Made by a program: the position numbers and the translations under genes. Positions 18,649-27,159 of a stretch of 64,000 nt of DNA are shown here, piece after piece (position 1 is the stretch's first letter; the number at the start of each line of letters is the position of its first letter). Source of the stretch: Aquimarina sp. AU58 (GTDB lineage: Bacteria; Bacteroidota; Bacteroidia; Flavobacteriales; Flavobacteriaceae). The DNA is taken from positions 6,523 to 70,522 of the forward strand of contig NZ_OMPD01000007.1 in NCBI RefSeq assembly GCF_900312745.1. Reading direction: 5' to 3'. Below the pieces are notes generated by a model. The model was not told where the DNA came from, ran no database searches, and saw only the letters and a list, made by a program, of their open reading frames with translations.

Positions 18649-19082
18649 GCTTTACTGGTTTCTTTGGCCCAATTGATTAGTTTTTCTGCATCATTAGCTG
18701 GTAATTTACCATGCATCCAGGTATAGGATTCTAAAGGCATTTCTTTCTTCTCTATCATTTCTATAAACTCTTCTAGCTTATGATCCTTTTGCTTATCGGT
18801 ATACGACTCCCAGTCAGAGACATTAAAATGCTCTTTTCCTTCTTTTATATGATAGGCCATCCAATGCGAAATGGGACTAACCTCCATATACCAGGGGTAT
18901 TGGGTAACATTACTATGACAATCATAACATTGATTCTGCAAAATTGTTTTAACCTCTGCAGGAACCATGGTAGCTGCTTCGAACGTAGCAATACTATCGT
19001 AGCTTGCCTCGTTCTTCGTTGGTCGTAAAAACTGTGATATCAAAAAAACCAACACAAATAGAAAAAGAATTCTTTTTATCAT
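18558..19082 (-). CDS. haem-binding-domain protein (Haem_bd type)
   Basis: I start at the ATG that gives MIKRILFLFVLVFLISQ (19080-19082); the frame is open 12 codons further upstream. A signal anchor (about 2-18) is followed by a domain with a c-type haem motif, CYDCHSN, then NVTQYPWYMEVSPISHW, which is typical of the small Haem_bd family. That family is periplasmic and of unknown role in electron transfer or sensing. The charged C-terminal tail (KEDPQEKVTDSLPVKVSDS) is low in complexity. The last 29 codons have been copied downstream by the tandem duplication. Confidence 0.85.
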   Translation of the reverse strand: MIKRILFLFVLVFLISQFLRPTKNEASYDSIATFEAATMVPAEVKTILQNQCYDCHSNVTQYPWYMEVSPISHWMAYHIKEGKEHFNVSDWESYTDKQKDHKLEEFIEMIEKKEMPLESYTWMHGKLPANDAEKLINWAKETSKAITKGKEDPQEKVTDSLPVKVSDSTVVDSI

Positions 19083-19381
19083 TTTAGTATACTTTAAAAA
19101 GACACTTACCAAAAACAAGTACTCATTAGAGGTTTAACTCCTAATAAAATGGTAATTATCTGTTATAGAAGGTATAACGATTTTAACAAGTAATTATTAT
19201 TACCTTAAGCTTACTGCGAATGAATCATACCCTCATATGGATTAGAGTTATAACATTAGACTATCTAACGTATAGAAAGCAGGCTGCGTTTGGAATCCAT
19301 ATTTTTATTTGTTTATTTTTGAAGTTGAAAAGAATCATCAAAGCACCTAATAATCTTCTATTCTGAAGACATCTATTATTT

Positions 19382-19936
19382 ATGATATTGCTCGAAGACG
19401 TATTAAATACCGTAGATCATTCTCGTGAAAAAAGGAAGCATTTTGCTAATATGATCCTTGAGAATCCGGCACTGCTTCCTGATTTGCTAAATATCTGCGC
19501 CCGGGTAGATGATGAAATCTCATGTAGAGCTTCCTGGGGTCTCGAATTTTTATGCAAACACGATCTTACTGCTATTCTCCCTTATCTGGATACGATTATT
19601 AGTATTGTACCTAATGTATATCAACATCCTGCTGTACGACCTATGGCAAAAATATTCGAATACCTAAGTATTGCCTATTATCAAAAAAAGAATCCTAAAG
19701 TAAGAGCTGCCTTAACTACCACACATCGCGAAAAAATAACAGAGCTATGCTTCGACTGGATCATTACAGATCAAAAAGTGGCTCCAAAAGCATATTCTAT
19801 GACATCTTTATATCTGCTGGGCACAGAATTCGATTGGGTACATCCCGAACTTAAAATTACACTAGAGAATAATTACAATACCGGCAGTGCAGCGTATAAA
19901 GCACGTTCTCGAATGGTGCTGAAAAAAATTGGGTAG
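19382..19936 (+). CDS. HEAT-like helical protein upstream of purB
   Basis: A 184-residue, wholly soluble, alpha-helical protein. The spacing of hydrophobic residues and segments such as LPDLLNICARVDDEISCRAS and the later DWIITDQKVAPKAYSM fit two or three HEAT-like repeats. Small proteins of this kind are often found beside purB in flavobacteria, but I know of no established role. It ends about 70 bp before the microsatellite and is separated from purB by 315 bp, so joint transcription is uncertain. Confidence 0.75.
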   Translation: MILLEDVLNTVDHSREKRKHFANMILENPALLPDLLNICARVDDEISCRASWGLEFLCKHDLTAILPYLDTIISIVPNVYQHPAVRPMAKIFEYLSIAYYQKKNPKVRAALTTTHREKITELCFDWIITDQKVAPKAYSMTSLYLLGTEFDWVHPELKITLENNYNTGSAAYKARSRMVLKKIG

Positions 19937-19939
19937 TGG

Positions 19940-20171
19940 TTGATAGTTGATAGTTGATAGTTGAAAGTTGAAAGTTGAAAGTTGAAAAATATTTAAAAAA
20001 AACCAATACTCAATACTCAATACTCAATACTCAATACTCAATACTCAATACTCAATACTCAATACTCAATACTCAATACTCAATACTCAATACTCAATAC
20101 TCAATACTCAATACTCAATACTCAATACTCAATACTCAATACTCAATACCTAATACCTAATACCTAATACC
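19940..20171. repeat. 7-bp microsatellites (GTTGATA/GTTGAAA and CAATACT)
   Basis: The first array, about 19940-19987, has heptads of GTTGATA then GTTGAAA. The second starts at 20004 with 20 perfect copies of CAATACT (to 20143), then one CAATACC and three TAATACC (to 20171), 24 units in all. It ends about 50 bp upstream of the purB -7 box. Because 7 is not a multiple of 3, the long frame across it (NTQYSIL repeats) is an artefact of the unit. Confidence 0.95.
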
Positions 20172-20223
20172 TGAAACTTTTAAAATTCGTTGCTTGTACT
20201 TCGCAATTCGCAATTAATTAAAT

Positions 20224-20231
20224 TATCTTTG
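20224..20231 (+). promoter_or_regulatory. probable -7 box of purB
   Basis: TATCTTTG matches the Bacteroidota -7 consensus TAnnTTTG and sits 20 bp before the purB start. No good -33 TTTG is seen at the standard distance. Confidence 0.5.
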
Positions 20232-20251
20232 CAGCTTCAAAAAAGAAAATT

Positions 20252-21595
20252 ATGTCATTATTCCCTTTGCAAGCAATCTCACCTATAGATGGGCGTTACG
20301 CATCAAAGACCAAATCTCTTAGTGCATTTTTTAGTGAAGAAGCCTTAATCAAATATCGTGTACTCGTAGAAATTGAATATTTTATCGCTTTATGCGAGCT
20401 ACCACTACCACAATTACAAGGTATTGATACTTCGTTATTTGATAAGCTAAGAGAAATCTATACTAATTTTTCTAGCGAGGATGCCTCGGCAATAAAAGAC
20501 ATAGAAAAAGTAACGAATCATGATGTAAAAGCTGTAGAGTATTTTATCAAAGAAAAATTTGATACTCTTGGTTTACAAGAATATAAAGAGTTTATTCATT
20601 TTGGATTAACCTCTCAGGATATTAATAATACTGCGGTACCATTAAGTATCAAAGAAGCTATTAGTAGTGTTTATATCCCAGAGTACAATGCATTATTAGC
20701 AAAGCTAAAATCTTTGGTAGAAGAATGGTCTGCCGTACCTATGCTAGCGCGTACTCATGGACAGCCTGCCTCTCCTACCCGATTAGGAAAAGAGTTTCAG
20801 GTATATGTTACCAGAATTGAAGCACAGTTTGATTTACTAAAAGATATACCAAGTGCTGCAAAATTTGGTGGTGCTACAGGAAATTACAACGCACATAAAG
20901 TAGCTTACCCCGATATCGACTGGAAAGCTTTTGGAACTCATTTTGTACAAGAAAAACTGGGGCTTCATCATTCTTTTCCTACCACTCAGATTGAGCACTA
21001 TGATCATATGGCTGCACTGTTTGATGGTTTAAAACGTATTAATACGATTATACTGGACCTGGATCGTGATGTATGGACTTATGTATCTATGGATTATTTT
21101 AAGCAAAAAATAAAAAAAGGAGAAGTTGGTTCTTCGGCTATGCCGCATAAAGTAAATCCTATTGATTTTGAAAATAGTGAAGGTAACCTGGGCATTGCAA
21201 ATGCCATATTCGAACACCTTGCTGCAAAACTACCTGTAAGTCGATTACAACGTGACCTTACCGATAGTACGGTACTTAGAAATGTTGGTGTACCCTTTGG
21301 GCATACGCTAATTGCTTTTCAGGCTACGCTGAAAGGACTAAATAAGCTTTTATTGAATGAAGGTAAATTCGCAGAAGATCTTGAGAATAATTGGGCTGTT
21401 GTTGCAGAAGCTATACAGACCATACTAAGGCGAGAAGGATATCCTAATCCTTATGAAGCTTTAAAAGGTCTTACTCGTACTAATGAAAAGATAAATCAAA
21501 ATTCTATTGCTGATTTTATTGAAACCCTCGATGTTTCTGAATCTATAAAATCAGAGTTAAAACAAATTACTCCTTCTAACTATACAGGGATATAA
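20252..21595 (+). CDS. purB: adenylosuccinate lyase
   Basis: The 447-residue protein belongs to the fumarase/aspartase superfamily. It splits adenylosuccinate to AMP and fumarate, and SAICAR to AICAR and fumarate, in purine synthesis. Visible hallmarks are the N-terminal ISPIDGRYASKTKSLS, the segment FGLTSQDINNTA, the ARTHGQPASPT motif and the signature GSSAMPHKVNPIDFENSEGN. The length is typical of the family. A strong terminator follows at 21612-21650. The upstream microsatellite might affect promoter strength. Confidence 0.97.
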   Translation: MSLFPLQAISPIDGRYASKTKSLSAFFSEEALIKYRVLVEIEYFIALCELPLPQLQGIDTSLFDKLREIYTNFSSEDASAIKDIEKVTNHDVKAVEYFIKEKFDTLGLQEYKEFIHFGLTSQDINNTAVPLSIKEAISSVYIPEYNALLAKLKSLVEEWSAVPMLARTHGQPASPTRLGKEFQVYVTRIEAQFDLLKDIPSAAKFGGATGNYNAHKVAYPDIDWKAFGTHFVQEKLGLHHSFPTTQIEHYDHMAALFDGLKRINTIILDLDRDVWTYVSMDYFKQKIKKGEVGSSAMPHKVNPIDFENSEGNLGIANAIFEHLAAKLPVSRLQRDLTDSTVLRNVGVPFGHTLIAFQATLKGLNKLLLNEGKFAEDLENNWAVVAEAIQTILRREGYPNPYEALKGLTRTNEKINQNSIADFIETLDVSESIKSELKQITPSNYTGI

Positions 21596-21611
21596 ACAAT
21601 AGATTTTAACC

Positions 21612-21650
21612 ATAAAAAAAGAGGTTGTTAAAAAAACAGCCTCTTTTTTT
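21612..21650. terminator. bidirectional terminator between purB and DUF4252 gene
   Basis: AAAAAAAGAGGTTGTT and AACAGCCTCTTTTTTTT form a hairpin with A and T runs on opposite sides. It can serve both convergent genes. Confidence 0.88.
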
Positions 21651-21667
21651 TATATCATTACTACTGA

Positions 21668-22213
21668 TTAATCATCAATATCTATAGTTTGCGCTATTTC
21701 TTTAAAAGCATTAAGGTTGATTTTACCTTTTTCTACAGATTTCATAAGCATAGCCATTTTTTCGGGTCTCATATTATCTCCCAATACACGTACTAATGCT
21801 AATCCTTTTTCATTATTCTTGGCAAAAACAATAACCTCATCGATATCATCTTCTTCTCCTTGATATTTAAGCACTGCTTTGGTTCCGTCTGATCCAAATC
21901 GCATTAAGGTTTCATACTTATCTGTATCTAATATCTTTTTTATTGCTGCACTCTCTTCTTCATATTTACCTTGATTACTCTCGGTAAGTTGCAAAGCCAA
22001 AAAGTTAACTTTTTTGATACTTTCTAAAGCTTCTCTCTCATCTTTATTAAGTTCTACCGTTTCTTTATCCAAAAGGCTAGTCGGTACATCGACTGCTATA
22101 AAATCAGCATCACCATGATGATCTACAAAATACTTTTGTAGTGAGGGTTCGCTACTACAACTCATCATTAGTGATATACTTACAATGCCTAAAATTTTAT
22201 ACACATTTTTCAT
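21668..22213 (-). CDS. DUF4252 lipoprotein
   Basis: I prefer the start at 22211-22213 (MKNVYKILGIVSISLMMSCSS) over an ATG six codons upstream, because it leaves a clean lipoprotein signal with lipobox MMSC. The remaining 160 or so residues match the DUF4252 pattern, including repeated acidic segments and a conserved KMAMLMKSVEKG-like C-terminus. The gene is the last of the ECF sigma factor cluster. DUF4252 proteins have no established function; the position suggests a cell-envelope target of the sigma factor. It ends in a run of Asp. Confidence 0.85.
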   Translation of the reverse strand: MKNVYKILGIVSISLMMSCSSEPSLQKYFVDHHGDADFIAVDVPTSLLDKETVELNKDEREALESIKKVNFLALQLTESNQGKYEEESAAIKKILDTDKYETLMRFGSDGTKAVLKYQGEEDDIDEVIVFAKNNEKGLALVRVLGDNMRPEKMAMLMKSVEKGKINLNAFKEIAQTIDIDD

Positions 22214-22284
22214 TTCTCTTATTTTTTTCACCTGCCTAAGCCGGTGGGTTGGTTGATTAATTATTTTTGATTGATGTTTTTAGA

Positions 22285-22322
22285 CCAGATTTCTTCTAAC
22301 CTCACGGTTAGAAGAAATCTGG
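22285..22322. other. perfect 17-bp hairpin between the two DUF4252 genes
   Basis: CCAGATTTCTTCTAACC (22285-22301) and its exact complement (22306-22322) surround a 4-nt loop. The U-tract follows it on the plus strand, not the minus strand on which the genes are read. It may therefore be an mRNA-stabilising or partly terminating structure rather than a standard terminator. Confidence 0.75.
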
Positions 22323-22345
22323 ATCTTTTTTATCCTAATACTTGA

Positions 22346-22885
22346 TTAGTTTCCTTTCTTTTTTACGTGCTTTAATTCTTCCCCACCTGGTACATTAAGG
22401 TGATCTGCAATCTTAGATACTTGTTTTAAATCAATATCTCCTGTTATCGTAAGCACTACAGTATTGGGTCCATCTCCATCTTCTTTTACGCCATCAAGAA
22501 ACATAAACAATTCACTTACATGATCATCGTCTTTTCCTGGTTTAGAATAAAATTTTACATTTTTCCCATCACTTTTTACTCTCATTAATTCATCAAGAGA
22601 AGAGCTTTTAAGGTAGTTACTTACATCTGCTCTCATCTTTTGTCCTACTGCTGCATTTTCTGTAGCAAAGACCTTGATGTTTTTGATGTTTTCTACAAGA
22701 TTCATATACTCTTGTACTTCGGTATCATTACTTTCTAATTTTATTTGGCTTAGTAGCTTAAACATTTTACTGGTTACTACTACAGAAGATACTCCTTTCA
22801 TATCTTCATATTTATCAAAATTACTTTGTGCGTTAGACACATATGGTAATATTGCAAAGGCTAAAATAATTGCTAACTTTTTCAT
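22346..22885 (-). CDS. DUF4252 periplasmic protein
   Basis: The 179-residue protein starts with a Sec signal peptide (MKKLAIILAFAILPYVSNAQ, cut after about 20). The mature part is related to the DUF4252 lipoprotein downstream: both have the ELMRxKSDGKNVKFYSK / TLMRFGSDGTKAVLKY segment and a C-terminal GDI-KQVSKIADHL part. It lies 70 bp after the putative anti-sigma gene and is probably in the same operon. The function is unknown. Confidence 0.85.
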   Translation of the reverse strand: MKKLAIILAFAILPYVSNAQSNFDKYEDMKGVSSVVVTSKMFKLLSQIKLESNDTEVQEYMNLVENIKNIKVFATENAAVGQKMRADVSNYLKSSSLDELMRVKSDGKNVKFYSKPGKDDDHVSELFMFLDGVKEDGDGPNTVVLTITGDIDLKQVSKIADHLNVPGGEELKHVKKKGN

Positions 22886-22955
22886 AATATTTAAAATTTA
22901 ATCCCCTTACTACACCCTGTTTTACCAACAGTATTTTTCAGGTAGTCGTTTGTTT

Positions 22956-23396
22956 TTATTTTGTTAATTTTTCGGTAGTGCTTTCAAATTCGTTCAGGTA
23001 CACTAATTCCTGTTTGCCCTCATTCATTAATTGCGAAACCATATTGAGGATTTTTTTGGTTTCCTGTAAAGCTATTTCTGGATCTTCATAAGTTCCTAGA
23101 GTTTCGTCTGGGTTTGGTGGTGTATTTGTTAAAAATATCCCTGCGATCAAAGCTATTGATGCTGCAATACCCATCCAGGCGTATCTGGATTTTCTACTAC
23201 TGGTATTTAATTTTAGATCCTTGGTAGCCGTTATGGTACTCTCTTGAGAAAAATATTGAAATAGATTTTTGTATCTCTCTAAATGCGACGGCACAGTTTC
23301 TCTGGTAAAGTAAACCTTTAATTCTTTTTCTTCAGAAATGGTCGTTTCTCCTTCGAAATACTTCTCTAGTAATTTTTCTATGTTAGACAACTCCAT
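22956..23396 (-). CDS. putative anti-sigma factor, single membrane span
   Basis: The 146-residue protein overlaps the sigma-factor gene by 14 bp, so translation is coupled. The N-terminal half is acidic and helical (NIEKLLEKYFEGETTISEEKE). One membrane segment follows at about 74-91 (AWMGIAASIALIAGIFL), and a short periplasmic tail comes last. This layout is usual for flavobacterial anti-ECF proteins that lack the zinc ZAS motif. The function is inferred from layout and context. Confidence 0.75.
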   Translation of the reverse strand: MELSNIEKLLEKYFEGETTISEEKELKVYFTRETVPSHLERYKNLFQYFSQESTITATKDLKLNTSSRKSRYAWMGIAASIALIAGIFLTNTPPNPDETLGTYEDPEIALQETKKILNMVSQLMNEGKQELVYLNEFESTTEKLTK

Positions 23397-23892
23397 AATT
23401 GTGTTTTTTTAATAATTCTTCTCTAATTTTTTTTCTTCCTCTTGATAATGCAACTCTAACTGCCGTTTCATTAAGTCCTAGCATATCAGCTATTTCTGCA
23501 TTATTATATTGTTCTATATCTCTAAGTTGGATAATCATTCGTTGTTGTTCTGGCAGACTATCCATAATCTTACCTACCCAATCTAAACTATCTCTAGCTT
23601 CTACTTGTCGTTGTAATGAAGGTCTCTCGTCCTTATAATTACTATGTACAATTTTTAGGTTTCCTGTTTCTTTAGCCTTAAGCTTATCATAACAATAATT
23701 CTTAGTCATTGTCATCGCAAAAGCTTCTACATTTTTATACTCAGCCATTTTACTTTTATTCTTCCATAGCTTCAGTAATACTTCTTGTGTAGCATCTTCT
23801 GCTTCTTCATTACTTACAAGCAAACGTTTAGCTAACCTAAAAAGCTTATCTTTAAATCCGTTTGTAAGCGTTATAAATGCTCCTTCTTTCAT
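23383..23892 (-). CDS. ECF-type RNA polymerase sigma factor
   Basis: This 169-residue protein has sigma region 2 (about 10-75, with EEAEDATQEVLLKLWKN) and region 4 (about 108-160, with LPEQQRMIIQLRDIEQYNNAEIA followed by the DNA-contact helix ALSRGRKKI). It is the first gene of a four-gene minus-strand cluster with a putative anti-sigma factor and two DUF4252 envelope proteins. Such clusters are probably envelope-stress or surface-remodelling regulons. An autoregulated promoter may lie in 23893-24120, which I could not define. Confidence 0.92.
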   Translation of the reverse strand: MKEGAFITLTNGFKDKLFRLAKRLLVSNEEAEDATQEVLLKLWKNKSKMAEYKNVEAFAMTMTKNYCYDKLKAKETGNLKIVHSNYKDERPSLQRQVEARDSLDWVGKIMDSLPEQQRMIIQLRDIEQYNNAEIADMLGLNETAVRVALSRGRKKIREELLKKHNYGVV

Positions 23893-24120
23893 TTTGGTTG
23901 GTGGTTTTCATAAAACTTTGTCAGCTTTATATTAGGGAGACGACTATCTAAGTAATTTGTTACAATCTTTTTTAAAATTATAATAAAGTAGTTACATTTA
24001 TCACTTTATAACAAGAAGTATAGGTCATTATGAAATAAGTATAACTTTCATTTTTATTCTTCACGGAATGATTATTGATGGATTTCATTAAGACAAATAA
24101 AAACAATAAATACAAAATAG

Positions 24121-25542
24121 ATGAAGTACATAAAGTATTTTGCACTATTGCTTTTCGTTGGAAATCTACTTACTGCATGTTTTGATGATAACGATGATGT
24201 ACCCCGTATTTCTGGAGCTACAGAAATAAATGATTTTATATGGAAAGGATTAAACCTTTATTACTTATATAAAGCAGATGTCCCAGATTTGGCAAATAAT
24301 CGTTTTCCATCGAATCAGGAATACACACAGTTTTTAGAAGGATTTTCTACTCCCGAAGCAATTTTCGAAGAATTAAAATCTAAGCAAACTGTATTAGTAA
24401 ACGGAGAGCAGGTAGAAGTTGATCAGTTTAGTTGGATTGTAGATGACTATATTGCTTTAGAGCAAGCTTTTGATGGGATTACAAAGAATAATGGTATGGA
24501 GTATGGCCTTGTACGTTATCCAAACGATCAATCTCTTGTGTTTGGATATGTACGTTATGTGTTACCAGGAACAGATGCTGAAACCAAAGGAATAAAGAGA
24601 GGAGATATCTTTAACACCATTAATGGTACCCAGATGAATGATCAAAATTTTAGACAATTACTATCCCCCGATAGTTATACTATAGGACTGGCTACTTTTG
24701 ATGGTACTAATGTTACTGCTACAGGAACTTCTGTTTCTCTTACCAAAGTTCAATATACCGAGAATCCTGTTTTTATATCAAAGACAATTGATGTAGGTGG
24801 TAGCCCGGTGGGGTATCTTATGTATAATTCTTTTACTGGGGATTTTGATCCCCAGCTTAATGCAGCTTTTTCAAAATTTGTATCCGATAATGTAAGTGAT
24901 TTAATATTAGATCTAAGATATAATGGTGGTGGATCTGTTACCTCTGCAATTGATTTATCGAGTATGATTACAGGGCAGTTTAATGGTCAGGTTTTTTCGA
25001 CAGAAGAATGGAACTCTGATCGACAGGCACAATTTGGGAGCACCAACCTTTTTGATAATCAAATTAGAACAGGCGAAGCTATTAACAGTCTTAATTTGAG
25101 CAGAGTTTATGTTTTAACAACCAGAAGCTCTGCTTCGGCTAGTGAACTGGTAATTAACGGGCTTGATCCGCATATAAATGTGATTCAGGTTGGAACTACT
25201 ACAAGAGGAAAATTTCAAGCCTCAATAACATTGTATGATTCTAATAATTTTGGAAGAGACGGAGCTAATGCAGGACATACATATGCTATGCAACCTCTAG
25301 TTCTTAAATCTAGTAATTCTGTTGGTTTTACCGATTATCACGGTGGTTTTTCTCCAGAAATAGAAATCGAAGAAGATTATTCTAATCTTAGTGTCTTAGG
25401 TGACGAAAACGAGCCTCTTTTTAAAGCTGCAATAGATAATATTTTAGGTACAAAAAGTGCTAAAAATTATAATTTGCTACAACTAGAAAGCGTAGGAAGT
25501 AGTAAAATGTTTTCTCCCACTTATCAACGGATGTATAAATAA
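24121..25542 (+). CDS. S41 family peptidase, lipoprotein (copy 1)
   Basis: The 473-residue protein has a lipoprotein signal ending LLTACFDD. An N-terminal helical domain (about 30-130) is followed by a PDZ-like part (about 140-215, with VLPGTDAETKGIKRGDIF) and the S41 catalytic domain (about 220-430). The nucleophile Ser is in TRSSASASELVING and the general-base Lys in TTTRGKFQ. S41 enzymes are C-terminal processing proteases. The mature protein should be anchored in the outer membrane. It is the first of a tandem pair with the gene 30 bp downstream, to which it is clearly homologous. Confidence 0.9.
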   Translation: MKYIKYFALLLFVGNLLTACFDDNDDVPRISGATEINDFIWKGLNLYYLYKADVPDLANNRFPSNQEYTQFLEGFSTPEAIFEELKSKQTVLVNGEQVEVDQFSWIVDDYIALEQAFDGITKNNGMEYGLVRYPNDQSLVFGYVRYVLPGTDAETKGIKRGDIFNTINGTQMNDQNFRQLLSPDSYTIGLATFDGTNVTATGTSVSLTKVQYTENPVFISKTIDVGGSPVGYLMYNSFTGDFDPQLNAAFSKFVSDNVSDLILDLRYNGGGSVTSAIDLSSMITGQFNGQVFSTEEWNSDRQAQFGSTNLFDNQIRTGEAINSLNLSRVYVLTTRSSASASELVINGLDPHINVIQVGTTTRGKFQASITLYDSNNFGRDGANAGHTYAMQPLVLKSSNSVGFTDYHGGFSPEIEIEEDYSNLSVLGDENEPLFKAAIDNILGTKSAKNYNLLQLESVGSSKMFSPTYQRMYK

Positions 25543-25572
25543 AAATACTTAACGAAAAATTAAAAAACAAAA

Positions 25573-27054
25573 ATGCGTACAGTACAATTTAAAATATTAT
25601 TTCTTTCCTTATTTATTATTTTTTCTTGCTCTAATGATGATGATAACCCGCAAGATCAAGGAACACCCCCTGAAGTATTAACCAATTCTGATCAAGATAT
25701 CGATCAATTTATATGGAAAGGCATGAATGCTGCTTATTTGTATAAAGCCAATGTAAGTGACCTGGCAAATGATAGGTTTAATACAAATCAAGATTTTTTT
25801 CAATTTTTAAGTAAATTCAAATCTCCAGAAACATTGTTTGATGGATTAAAATCTACCAATCCAGAAGATCGATTCAGTTTTATTGTTGATGACTATATTG
25901 CCTTAGAACAAGCTTTTAATGGTGTTTCTAAAAGCAATGGAATCGACTTTGGCTTAAGCTTGGTTTCTCAAGATTCTGATGATGTTATAGGTTTTATACG
26001 TTATATATTACCAGGAACGGATGCAGAGGCTAAAGGACTAAAACGTGGAGACCTTTTTAATGCCGTTAATGGTGTTAAATTAACTAGAAATACTGATTTT
26101 AATACCGTTTTTGGTCAAGATTCGTATAGCATCAGTTTAATTAATATTAATAATGGAAATATTGTCGAAACAGGTCAAAATGTTTCATTAACAAAGGTTC
26201 AATATACCGAAAACCCAATTTTTATTGCTAAAACTATAGAATATCAAGGTCAAAAGATTGGCTATTTAATGTATAATAGTTTTGTTGGTAGTTTTGATGC
26301 AAAACTAAATGAAGCTTTTGGGACATTTAAAGCTGATGGAATTAATGATCTAATTCTGGATTTAAGATACAATGGTGGTGGATCAGTAAGAACTGCAATA
26401 GATATGTCGAGTATGATCACGGGGCAATTTAACGGAGAAATCTTTTCAAAAGAAATATGGAATGATGAATTGCAAAATCAGTTTTCTTCTGGTGCTGAAG
26501 GAGAAGAAGCATTAATCAATAGATTTGGAAATACAATTCGTACAGGTGAACAAATTAATTCTTTAGGAGCTACCAAATTATACGTTCTTACTACCAACAG
26601 GACTGCTTCTGCCAGTGAATTAGTTATTAACGGGTTAGAACCTTATATCGATGTAGTCCAAATTGGAGAATCAACTACAGGGAAATTTCAAGCTTCTGTT
26701 ACACTTTATGACTCTCAAGGTTTTGGAAGAGAAGGTGCCAATTCAACTCATACATACGCTATACAGCCTTTAGTATTAAAATCTGCTAATAAAAATGGAG
26801 TGACTGATTTTATAAATGGATTGACACCCGATCTTATGTTTAAAGAAAATATATCAAGTATGGGCGTTCTAGGAGAAATTGATGAACCTTTCTTAAAAAC
26901 AGCTTTGGATTTTATAGTTAGTGGTGCGACTTTAACTGCAACAAGTAAAAATGGATTTACAAATGATATAATTGATTGGGAGGCTAAAGCTTTATTGCCA
27001 AATTATCAAAGAATGTATAAAGATAATTTTACTTTTTCTTCCATAAATAGATAA
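25573..27054 (+). CDS. S41 family peptidase, lipoprotein (copy 2)
   Basis: A paralogue of the upstream gene, 493 residues, probably co-transcribed. Its lipobox is IIFSCSN. The PDZ-like segment (ILPGTDAEAKGLKRGDLF) and the catalytic Ser (TNRTASASELVING) and Lys (ESTTGKFQAS) are kept. It has about 15 additional residues near SSGAEGEEALIN and a longer C-terminus. Both copies end with the same YQRMYK segment. The duplication is old, since protein identity is moderate. The substrates may differ. Confidence 0.9.
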   Translation: MRTVQFKILFLSLFIIFSCSNDDDNPQDQGTPPEVLTNSDQDIDQFIWKGMNAAYLYKANVSDLANDRFNTNQDFFQFLSKFKSPETLFDGLKSTNPEDRFSFIVDDYIALEQAFNGVSKSNGIDFGLSLVSQDSDDVIGFIRYILPGTDAEAKGLKRGDLFNAVNGVKLTRNTDFNTVFGQDSYSISLININNGNIVETGQNVSLTKVQYTENPIFIAKTIEYQGQKIGYLMYNSFVGSFDAKLNEAFGTFKADGINDLILDLRYNGGGSVRTAIDMSSMITGQFNGEIFSKEIWNDELQNQFSSGAEGEEALINRFGNTIRTGEQINSLGATKLYVLTTNRTASASELVINGLEPYIDVVQIGESTTGKFQASVTLYDSQGFGREGANSTHTYAIQPLVLKSANKNGVTDFINGLTPDLMFKENISSMGVLGEIDEPFLKTALDFIVSGATLTATSKNGFTNDIIDWEAKALLPNYQRMYKDNFTFSSINR

Positions 27055-27105
27055 CTTAAATAAGGAACACATACCATATAATACTAAACCATCTCTAAAA
27101 AAATA

Positions 27106-27138
27106 AAAACTCCTAAACTATTCGTTTAGGAGTTTTTT
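27106..27138. terminator. bidirectional terminator
   Basis: AAAAACTCCTAAAC and GTTTAGGAGTTTTTT arms around a 4-nt loop lie between the convergent S41 pair and the TonB receptor gene. Confidence 0.9.
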
Positions 27139-27159
27139 GATTAGACCCGGGAGGTAATT

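Noticed and set aside
19975..20160. 61-residue frame with NTQYSIL repeats
   Set aside because: It is a translation of the CAATACT microsatellite. All frames of such an array stay open.
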